Assembly (NCBI GenBank): GCA_964551645.1
Contig: CAZKDV010000120.1
Coordinates: 1 to 5,493 of the forward strand
Reading direction: 5' to 3'
Source: CAZKDV01 sp964551645
GTDB lineage: Bacteria > Bacteroidota > Bacteroidia > Bacteroidales > DTU049
Length of the DNA: 5,493 nt
Shown here one piece after another: positions 1 through 4,676 of the stretch. A program made the position numbers and the translations under genes. The notes beneath the pieces were generated by a model. That model ran no database searches. It worked only from the letters and a program-made list of their open reading frames with translations, and was not told where the DNA came from. Every line of letters starts with the position of its first letter. Position 1 is the first letter of the stretch.

Positions 1-53
1 AAAACTTAAATGTTACACTCGAAAAAGTTGCATTTACTAATTGAACTTAGCTT

Positions 54-86
54 TTTGCTCTTTCTTTTTAAAAAAACAAAACTTTA
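54..86 (+). promoter_or_regulatory. weak promoter candidate upstream of ssb
   Basis: A TTTG at 54-57 is followed, after 21 bases, by AAACTTTA at 79-86. The Bacteroidota primary-sigma consensus is TTTG, 17-23 bases, then TAnnTTTG. The spacing fits and the downstream box agrees only partly. If real, transcription would start near 93 and leave ssb with a leader of about 155 bases. The DNA is very A/T-rich, so partial matches like this arise easily by chance. Confidence 0.2.
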
Positions 87-125
87 CAGCAAATATCAAA
101 CTCAAAATCCAAAAGAAGAAATACA

Positions 126-145
126 ACAACAAACGACAACAAACG
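126..145. repeat. 10-bp tandem repeat, two perfect copies, in the ssb leader
   Basis: The unit ACAACAAACG occurs twice back to back (126-135 and 136-145). It is preceded by a further ACA triplet at 123-125 and followed by AAAAT. The stretch is rich in A and C with almost no T, so a transcript would be unstructured. It lies about 105 bases before the ssb start codon. It may be simple slippage, or an unstructured segment of the 5' leader. No function can be read from the sequence alone. Confidence 0.7.
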
Positions 146-151
146 AAAATT

Positions 152-180
152 AGTCGTAAGTAAGTGCTTATTCTCCGACT
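152..180 (+). other. possible stem-loop in the ssb leader
   Basis: AGTCG (152-156) pairs with CGACT (176-180). Directly inside, TAAG (157-160) pairs with CTTA (167-170), leaving a 6-base loop (161-166) and a 5-base bulge, TTCTC (171-175), on the 3' side. This gives nine pairs in two stacked helices in an otherwise A-rich leader. No T-run follows, so it is not an intrinsic terminator. It could be a leader structure affecting ssb expression, or chance. Confidence 0.3.
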
Positions 181-250
181 TGCACAAAAAAGTCATCGTT
201 ATTTTGCTGAACAAACTTCAATCAATGTTAAACTTAAATTTTTAATCACC

Positions 251-586
251 ATGAAAACAAACATGAACAAAGTTGAATTAATCGGATTTGCAGGTATGAA
301 TCCAGAGGTACGCGAAATTAGTAATAATGCTAAAATTGCACAATTTTCATTAGCAACAAGCGAAAGTTATCGCGACAAAACAGGTGCTTGGGTAAATAAC
401 ACATCATGGCATCGAATTGTATTGTGGAATAACATTGCTGATAAAGCTGCTGAAGAAATCAATAAAGGTGCAAAAGTAAATATTATTGGAAAAATTCAAT
501 ATCGGACTTTTGAAACTGCATCTGGAGAAAAAAGAAATGTTACTGAAATTGTAGCAACGGAGTATAAAGTATTACCAAGAGAATAA
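251..586 (+). CDS. ssb: single-stranded DNA-binding protein, short form without acidic tail
   Basis: This is an OB-fold single-stranded DNA-binding protein of 111 residues. It coats ssDNA during replication, recombination and repair, and the family usually forms homotetramers. The core begins at N6-K7-V8-E9-L10-I11-G12 and carries the family motifs S37-E38-S39-Y40, W53-H54-R55-I56-V57, G73 and T98-E99-I100-V101. The aromatic DNA-stacking positions of E. coli SSB (W40, W54, F60, W88) correspond to Y40, W53, W59 and F87. The protein stops right after the OB fold, at V107-L108-P109-R110-E111. The flexible linker and acidic DDDIPF-like tip that recruits partner proteins in the 178-residue E. coli protein are absent. 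The open frame reaches back to a GTG at 164, but those 29 residues resemble no SSB and overlap the leader stem-loop. ATG 251 is therefore chosen, with ATG 263 as an alternative. A strong terminator follows, so the gene is probably monocistronic. Confidence 0.93.
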   Translation: MKTNMNKVELIGFAGMNPEVREISNNAKIAQFSLATSESYRDKTGAWVNNTSWHRIVLWNNIADKAAEEINKGAKVNIIGKIQYRTFETASGEKRNVTEIVATEYKVLPRE

Positions 587-610
587 TTTTAATCGGACTC
601 CCTTTTTTTC

Positions 611-643
611 AAAAAAGCCATCTCATTATGAAGTGGCTTTTTT
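611..643 (+). terminator. intrinsic terminator after ssb
   Basis: AAAAAAGCCA (611-620) pairs perfectly with TGGCTTTTTT (634-643). The inner bases 623-625 (TCA-side) and 629-631 can extend the stem around a short loop after one mismatch. The U-run on the 3' arm makes it a classical Rho-independent terminator. The matching A-run on the 5' arm means it could also work on the opposite strand. It lies 24 bases past the ssb stop codon and separates ssb from the next unit. Confidence 0.82.
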
Positions 644-644
644 G

Positions 645-652
645 TATTTTTG
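645..652 (+). promoter_or_regulatory. candidate Bacteroidota -7 box for the thiamine-binding gene
   Basis: TATTTTTG matches the Bacteroidota -7 consensus TAnnTTTG exactly. It sits 16 bases before the chosen ATG at 669, so a start site near 659 would leave a leader of about 10 bases. No TTTG is seen 17-23 bases upstream, where the terminator hairpin lies, so only half of the promoter is supported. Its position just after a terminator and just before a gene is the main argument. Confidence 0.35.
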
Positions 653-668
653 TAACAAAAACAAAAAA

Positions 669-980
669 ATGTCAGTAATTACAGAATTTGCTATGTTTCC
701 AACCGACAAAGGTGATAGTGTAAGCGAATATGTTAGTCGAATTATAGAAATGCTTAATAAAGCCAAATGTAAATATCAACTTACGGCAATGGGAACTATT
801 ATTGAAACTGAAACTCTTGAAGACGCTCTTGCTGTTATCCAAAAAGCATATAGTGTTTTAAAACCTGATTGTCATAGAGTTTATTCAACAGTAAAATTTG
901 ATATTCGTAAAAATAGAGAAAATGGAATGATTGAAAAAATTAGCTCTATAGAGAATAAAATTGGAAATATTAACAAATAA
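669..980 (+). CDS. MTH1187/YqgV family thiamine-binding protein
   Basis: This is a small cytoplasmic protein of 103 residues in the thiamine-binding family formerly called DUF77 (MTH1187, B. subtilis YqgV). Such proteins have a ferredoxin-like fold, assemble as oligomers and bind thiamine or related pyrimidines; they have no known catalytic role. Recognisable family features are the N-terminal strand V3-I4-T5-E6-F7, the segment S17-V18-S19-E20-Y21-V22, the signature L38-T39-A40-M41-G42-T43 (usually LTPMGT), and the late strand R70-V71-Y72-S73-T74-V75-K76-F77-D78-I79-R80. Length is normal for the family. The open frame can be extended to a GTG at 633, but that codon lies inside the ssb terminator and the extension would run over the candidate promoter, so ATG 669 is preferred. 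The peroxiredoxin gene follows after 12 bases, which suggests co-transcription. I see no THI-box riboswitch in the short space upstream. The family call is firm; the in vivo ligand is inferred. Confidence 0.85.
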   Translation: MSVITEFAMFPTDKGDSVSEYVSRIIEMLNKAKCKYQLTAMGTIIETETLEDALAVIQKAYSVLKPDCHRVYSTVKFDIRKNRENGMIEKISSIENKIGNINK

Positions 981-992
981 AACAGAAACATT

Positions 993-1445
993 ATGAGTCA
1001 CTTAACAGAAAAAATGGAAGCTCCAGATTTTGAAATAAATGGAAAAACATTAAAAGATTTTAAAGGAAAAAAAGTAATATTATATTTTTACCCAAAGGAT
1101 AATACTTCCGGTTGTACTGCACAAGCATGTAATTTGCGAGATAATTACTCCGATTTAAAAGCAAAAGGATTTATAGTAATTGGTGTTAGTCCCGACTCAG
1201 CAAAATCACATAATAATTTTTCCGAGAAACATAATCTTCCCTTTGAATTAATTCCGGATACAGAGAAAAATTTACTTAAAAATTATGGTGTTTGGGGAGA
1301 AAAAAAGATGTATGGGAGAACTTATGAAGGAGTTTTGCGAACAACATTTATAATTGATGAAAACGGAAAAATCGAAAAAATCATCAAAAAAGTAGATACA
1401 AAAAACCACTCCCAACAAATACTTTCTGCATTAGGAATGGCTTAA
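993..1445 (+). CDS. bcp: peroxiredoxin of the Bcp/PrxQ type (thiol peroxidase)
   Basis: This is a thioredoxin-fold peroxidase of 150 residues. It reduces hydrogen peroxide and organic hydroperoxides in the cytoplasm, using thioredoxin or a similar reductant. The active-site block P34-K35-D36-N37-T38-S39-G40-C41 gives the peroxidatic cysteine C41 with the conserved P34 and T38. C46, five residues on, is the resolving cysteine typical of the alpha-2 PrxQ subclass, forming an intramolecular disulfide. R116, in the V114-L115-R116-T117-T118-F119 strand, is the conserved active-site arginine. The commonest E. coli-like form of the block has Pro before GC, and here it is Ser39. Length is usual for Bcp (about 150-156 residues). 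The ATG follows an A-rich leader with no Shine-Dalgarno sequence. The gene is probably the second of a two-gene unit with the thiamine-binding protein, and it converges on secG with only 20 bases between the stop codons. Confidence 0.94.
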   Translation: MSHLTEKMEAPDFEINGKTLKDFKGKKVILYFYPKDNTSGCTAQACNLRDNYSDLKAKGFIVIGVSPDSAKSHNNFSEKHNLPFELIPDTEKNLLKNYGVWGEKKMYGRTYEGVLRTTFIIDENGKIEKIIKKVDTKNHSQQILSALGMA

Positions 1446-1465
1446 ATAAGAATTTTATATTTTAT

Positions 1466-1804
1466 TTACTTTGATTCTCCAACTGGAGCTGGAGGTTGTT
1501 CAAAATTAACAGGACTAACTCCTTTCTCTTTAAGGTGTTCTGCTGCTTCGCTTTTTTTCACTTGTCCTTCAGTATTTCTTGGAATAATAAATACTGATAA
1601 CAAACTAAAAGCAAGTAAAACAATAGCTAATGTCCATGTTGATTTTTCTAAAAAATCAGCCGTTTTTCTAACTCCCATCACTTGATTGGAAGATTGGAAA
1701 TTTGAAGCTAGCCCACCACCCTTAGAGTTTTGAACTAATACAATAAGTCCTAATAATATACAAGTAATTAATATTAAAACTGAGATAAAAACATAAGTTA
1801 CCAT
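1466..1804 (-). CDS. secG: preprotein translocase subunit SecG
   Basis: This is the small inner-membrane subunit of the SecYEG protein-export channel, 112 residues long. It shows the typical layout of two hydrophobic helices, about residues 3-24 and 56-74. Between them is the conserved cytoplasmic loop, with V24-Q25-N26-S27-K28-G29-G30-G31-L32-A33-S34 and then G44-V45-R46-K47-T48-A49-D50-F51-L52-E53-K54-S55-T56-W57. The roughly 38-residue tail is polar and proline-containing, and variable as in other Bacteroidota SecG proteins. It is the last gene of the four-gene leftward unit and starts 5 bases after the stop codon of the TPR protein. It faces bcp tail to tail. No strong terminator is visible between the two; only an A/T-only 6-bp arm pair (1444-1449 with 1462-1467) overlaps the stop codons. 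Confidence 0.94.
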   Translation of the reverse strand: MVTYVFISVLILITCILLGLIVLVQNSKGGGLASNFQSSNQVMGVRKTADFLEKSTWTLAIVLLAFSLLSVFIIPRNTEGQVKKSEAAEHLKEKGVSPVNFEQPPAPVGESK

Positions 1805-1809
1805 AAATT

Positions 1810-2640
1810 CTAATTATTTTTGGTTTGCAATTTGTCAATTTGGTTTGCAAAGTAACTACTTTTTTCTGGATATTTAGTAATTAATTGTTTATAAATTTCA
1901 ATTGCTTTTATTTTATTTCCTTGTTTTTCATATATAGTTGCAAGCGTTTCACTAATAATATCCAATCTGTCTTGAACGCTTTTTTCTGCTAAATCTCTAT
2001 TGTCAACTTTTTCTTGATCTATCTTAACTTTTGGCTCTTCATTAATAAATTTCTCAATTTTATCTTTATATTTTTCTAAAGTAGTTTTTGATTTTTTCGA
2101 TTCTTGATTATTTTGTTGTTGATTTATTTCTTTTAATCTTTCTTTAATAATTCGCATTAATTCTTCAGAACGGCTATCAGAATTTTTAGAAGTTGTTTCT
2201 TTTTCAGCCACTTCTTTTATATCCTCTTTATATGCTTCTTGTTGCAATTGCTCTTGTTCTAGTTTTTCATTGATTAATAGCTCTTCTGTGCCTTTTTTAT
2301 TGCTATTGCTACTATTATGCTCATCTATTTTTTCAAAACTGTTCTCATTCAATGTTTTATGCGTTTCTTGTATATTTTCTTCATCTAACATTGCAATTTT
2401 ATCCCCAATCATGGTGAGTTTTTGTAATAAAAAACTCCTATCTGAAAACATTAATGCAAGTTTCGATAATTGATTATTGTATTCAGTTTTATCATATTTT
2501 TTCAAATACATTAGTTGTATCAAACGCACATGAACTGAAAATGGATATTTTTTAACAAGGTCGTATATAGTTTTAGCACTTTGAGTATTAATAGTATTGG
2601 GATTTTCTAAATACCCATAAAACAAATTCTGTTGTTCCAT
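1810..2640 (-). CDS. Bacteroidota-specific protein with C-terminal TPR-like segment, function unknown
   Basis: This is a protein of 276 residues with no signal peptide or membrane helix, so it is probably cytoplasmic. Three parts can be seen. Residues 1 to about 80 look helical and ordered (a KKYPFSVHVRLIQLMYLKKY stretch around 30-49). Residues about 85-190 are a low-complexity linker rich in E, K, Q, N and S, likely disordered or coiled-coil. The C-terminal part has I-E-K-F-I-N-E-E-P near 195-203, N-R-D-L-A-E-K-S near 214-221, and one TPR-like helix pair at about 229-262 (ISETLATIYEKQGNKIKAIE, then a helix ending KYPEKSSYF). From memory, proteins with the same ends and a variable middle are common between lptE and secG in Bacteroidota; no function is established. 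An upstream in-frame TTG at 2649 would overlap lptE, so ATG 2640, two bases after the lptE stop, is chosen. It ends in TAG. Confidence 0.8.
   Translation of the reverse strand: MEQQNLFYGYLENPNTINTQSAKTIYDLVKKYPFSVHVRLIQLMYLKKYDKTEYNNQLSKLALMFSDRSFLLQKLTMIGDKIAMLDEENIQETHKTLNENSFEKIDEHNSSNSNKKGTEELLINEKLEQEQLQQEAYKEDIKEVAEKETTSKNSDSRSEELMRIIKERLKEINQQQNNQESKKSKTTLEKYKDKIEKFINEEPKVKIDQEKVDNRDLAEKSVQDRLDIISETLATIYEKQGNKIKAIEIYKQLITKYPEKSSYFANQIDKLQTKNN
1819..1850. repeat. 12-bp direct repeat at the end of the TPR gene
   Basis: TTTGGTTTGCAA occurs at 1819-1830 and again at 1839-1850, with 8 bases between copies. The 20-base offset is not a multiple of three. The two copies are therefore read in different frames by the minus-strand gene: F-A-N-Q in the upstream copy and L-Q-T-K in the last residues. 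It looks like a small local duplication that altered the C-terminal tail. Confidence 0.6.
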
Positions 2641-2642
2641 AT

Positions 2643-3173
2643 TTACCAATTTACAAACGATTTATTAAAAATGTCATCAACAAGCTCATCAACAATTTGA
2701 TCGAGTAGAGTATCCTCAATAGCAGATAAATTAAGGCTACTTGAGAACTGTTGAAATCGAGAAAATTGTGATTCGTAATTTCTTTCGCTGTTGATTTTAT
2801 TATAGAATTTAATCCTTATTCTTACAGTTATTTGTGTTAATTGTGCTATTTCATTTTCTTGTATGGCAAGTGGTTGCAAGGTATAATCTGTTATTTCTCC
2901 TTCAAAAGCCATATCTCCACCCGAATTAAGCATTATTAAGTTTGTTTGAGATAACATTCTGTCTTTCAGCTGGTCTGTAAGTTTTTGACTAAGCGTAGGT
3001 TGTACCAAAGTAGCGTTATTTTGAAAATATTTGACAGAAAATGTCTTTGCTTCTGTCGGAATATTCGCTCCGGTAAAAGAATATGAAAGTTTACAAGAAG
3101 TTAATCCAAAAGGGAGCAACAAAGCCACTAATGCAGGCAAAATCAAAAACCTATATAAATTCACTCTTTTCAT
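2643..3173 (-). CDS. lptE: LPS-assembly lipoprotein LptE
   Basis: This is an outer-membrane lipoprotein of 176 residues. LptE plugs the LptD barrel and helps insert lipopolysaccharide into the outer leaflet. The N-terminus is a lipoprotein signal: basic M1-K2-R3, a hydrophobic core at about residues 9-23, then the lipobox L24-T25-S26-C27, with C27 as the lipidated residue. After it comes the S30-Y31-S32-F33-T34-G35-A36 stretch typical of Bacteroidota LptE. Next is a strand with F-S-V-K-Y-F and the segment with L-T-D-Q-L-K-D-R, where sequence similarity to the family is usually clearest. The C-terminal helix (I-V-D-E-L-V-D-D-I-F) is also typical. Lys28 after the cysteine is not an E. coli-type inner-membrane retention signal. 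It begins 9 bases after the sigma-54 activator gene and ends 2 bases before the TPR gene. No lptD is in the window. Confidence 0.88.
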   Translation of the reverse strand: MKRVNLYRFLILPALVALLLPFGLTSCKLSYSFTGANIPTEAKTFSVKYFQNNATLVQPTLSQKLTDQLKDRMLSQTNLIMLNSGGDMAFEGEITDYTLQPLAIQENEIAQLTQITVRIRIKFYNKINSERNYESQFSRFQQFSSSLNLSAIEDTLLDQIVDELVDDIFNKSFVNW

Positions 3174-3182
3174 GAATAATTA

Positions 3183-4439
3183 TTATATATCAATATCAAA
3201 ATTTTTAATTTTTCGATACAGCGTTCTTTCGGATATACCTAATTCTTCTGCGGCATATTTTCGCTTTCCACCATGTTTTTGAAGAGCTTTTTTAATTAAA
3301 TCAATTTCTTTATCCAAGATCGAAAGATTTTCAACATATTCTTCAGGTTCTTGAATTTCCTCATCTAACTCGTCTTGATTATGACTAAGAATTATTGGTT
3401 CATCTGTGTCAAAATTAGCATGTGTTTGTGGTGAAGACATAGGTTCGTTAACTATCGGACTTGCAATTTCAGCAAGCATCTGCAACTGACTTCTATCAAT
3501 GTTTTCTGATACTCCTGTTTTTTGAATTACATAGCCTAACAATTTTTTCAACTCATTTACATCATCACGCATATCAAACAAAATTTTATACAATATATCT
3601 CGTTCCGACATAGAAGTTGAAACATCTTGCCCTTTATATAAAACAGGTAAAGAAATATCTTCTTGTGGCAAATATTTTAAGAGAATTTGTTTGTCAATTA
3701 TCCTTTCTTTTTCAATAATCGAAATTTGTTCAGTAATATTTTTTAACTGTCTTACATTTCCATGCCAACTATATGACAACAAAAGATTTTTAGCATCTTC
3801 TGACAATTGGATTACCGGCATGTGATATTTTTGTGCAAAATCTCCGGCAAATTTTCTGAATAAAAGAAAAACATCATCGCCTCTTTGTCTTAAAGGCGGA
3901 ATTGTAATAGGAACAGTATTCAAACGATAATATAGGTCTTCACGAAACTTTCCTTTTCTAATAGCTTCTGGAATATTAATATTTGTTGCTGCAACAACTC
4001 TGACATCTGTTTTTATAACTTTTGAAGAACCCACTTTCATAAAATCACCTGTTTCCAAAACTCTCAAAAGCCTTACTTGAGTTGAAAGTGGAAGTTCTGC
4101 AACCTCATCTAAAAAAATAGTACCTCCATTAGCAACCTCAAAATAACCTTTTCTAGCTTCGTGTGCTCCTGTAAATGAGCCTTTTTCATGCCCGAACAAT
4201 TCAGAATCAATTGTGCCTTCGGGAATAGCTCCACAATTGACAGCGATATATGTACCGTGCTTGCGACTGCTTAGTTGATGTATAATTTGAGGAAACACTT
4301 CTTTGCCCGTACCACTCTCACCTGTAATCAATACAGTTAAGTCGGTTGCCGCCACTTGAGTAGCAATATTAATTGCTCTTTCAAGAAGTGGAGCGTTTCC
4401 AATTATTCCAAATCTTTGTTTTATTGACAATAAATCCAT
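3183..4439 (-). CDS. sigma-54-dependent transcriptional activator, AAA+ plus Fis-type HTH, no receiver domain
   Basis: This is a bacterial enhancer-binding protein of 418 residues. Such proteins hydrolyse ATP to remodel RNA polymerase carrying sigma-54 so that promoters open. The AAA+ domain starts almost at once: Walker A G40-E41-S42-G43-T44-G45-K46-E47, the sigma-54-contacting loop G87-S88-F89-T90-G91-A92 within ELFGHEKGSFTGA, Walker B G106-T107-I108-F109-L110-D111-E112, arginine-finger region K164-F165-R166-E167-D168-L169-Y170-Y171-R172-L173-N174, and W225-H226-G227-N228-V229-R230-Q231-L232. A long acidic linker (about 262-375) follows, then a Fis-type helix-turn-helix (about 376-416, with A-A-E-E-L-G-I-S-E-R-T-L-Y-R-K). 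There is no N-terminal receiver, PAS or GAF sensor, so the input signal is unknown. The loop reads GSFTGA rather than the usual GAFTGA. I recall this form in the lptE-linked Bacteroidota family, so it is likely functional. It is the first gene of the envelope operon. ATG 4439 fits the expected start. Confidence 0.93.
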   Translation of the reverse strand: MDLLSIKQRFGIIGNAPLLERAINIATQVAATDLTVLITGESGTGKEVFPQIIHQLSSRKHGTYIAVNCGAIPEGTIDSELFGHEKGSFTGAHEARKGYFEVANGGTIFLDEVAELPLSTQVRLLRVLETGDFMKVGSSKVIKTDVRVVAATNINIPEAIRKGKFREDLYYRLNTVPITIPPLRQRGDDVFLLFRKFAGDFAQKYHMPVIQLSEDAKNLLLSYSWHGNVRQLKNITEQISIIEKERIIDKQILLKYLPQEDISLPVLYKGQDVSTSMSERDILYKILFDMRDDVNELKKLLGYVIQKTGVSENIDRSQLQMLAEIASPIVNEPMSSPQTHANFDTDEPIILSHNQDELDEEIQEPEEYVENLSILDKEIDLIKKALQKHGGKRKYAAEELGISERTLYRKIKNFDIDI

Positions 4440-4477
4440 ATTTTTAATACAATTTTATAGTAATTAAAAATTGAGTG

Positions 4478-4485
4478 TAAAGTTA
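4478..4485 (-). promoter_or_regulatory. weak -7-like box upstream of the sigma-54 activator operon
   Basis: On the minus strand this reads TAACTTTA, one base from the Bacteroidota -7 consensus TAnnTTTG. It lies 38 bases before the ATG, so a start near 4471 would leave a leader of about 30 bases. No good TTTG is seen 17-23 bases upstream on the minus strand. The 9-mer AACTTTACA is shared with the candidate upstream of ssb (80-88). Confidence 0.25.
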
Positions 4486-4595
4486 GCGAAAATTCTTAAA
4501 TCGGGTTAACTAACACCTAAGTTTTAGTTTTTCTATTATAGCAAACGAAATGTCAGAATTTTATTGTTTAAAATTGTTTTAATCTTAATATTGTC

Positions 4596-4620
4596 AAATA
4601 CTATACTCATTCTAGTATTT
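4596..4620. repeat. 8-bp perfect inverted repeat between ispF and the sigma-54 activator gene
   Basis: AAATACTA (4596-4603) and TAGTATTT (4613-4620) are exact reverse complements separated by 9 bases. On the minus strand the structure lies about 55 bases past the ispF stop and about 155 bases before the activator start. No long T-run follows it on the minus strand, so it is not a standard terminator for ispF. It could be a weak terminator, an mRNA 3'-end stabiliser, or a dimer-binding operator. The 17-bp centre-to-centre spacing of the arms would put them under two turns apart. Confidence 0.4.
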
Positions 4621-4676
4621 CAAAAAAATCAAACTATTTACACAAAACTCCAATATAACTATCAAAAGTTAGATTT

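Noticed and set aside
22..56. Possible terminator hairpin at the left edge (AAAAAG 22-27 with CTTTTT 51-56)
   Set aside because: The stem is almost all A-T, needs G-T pairs to extend, has a 17-base loop, and no upstream gene is visible in the window.
164..250. N-terminal extension of SSB from a GTG
   Set aside because: The 29 extra residues do not resemble any SSB N-terminus, and the GTG sits inside a stem-loop of the leader. The conserved core begins just after ATG 251.
1444..1467. Bidirectional terminator between bcp and secG
   Set aside because: The only pairing is AAATAA with TTATTT across a 12-base loop, with no G-C pairs. It overlaps both stop codons and is too weak to call.
2270..2473. 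Open frame on the plus strand with a run of leucines, inside the TPR gene
   Set aside because: It is antisense to the low-complexity Glu/Asn-rich linker of the minus-strand gene, whose codons read as Leu/Phe/Ser in reverse. It has no credible start context or family resemblance.
3031..3282. Plus-strand open frame across the lptE/activator junction
   Set aside because: It is antisense to the lptE signal peptide and the activator C-terminus, both firmly recognised. The protein shows no domain.
4555..4593. E. coli-like -35 TTGACA on the minus strand (near 4591-4597)
   Set aside because: No TATAAT lies at 16-18 bases, and Bacteroidota primary sigma factors do not rely on this consensus.
4440..4676. 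Gene or small RNA in the gap between ispF and the activator
   Set aside because: I found no open frame with a recognisable start and product, no tRNA-like cloverleaf, and no sigma-54-type -24/-12 promoter.
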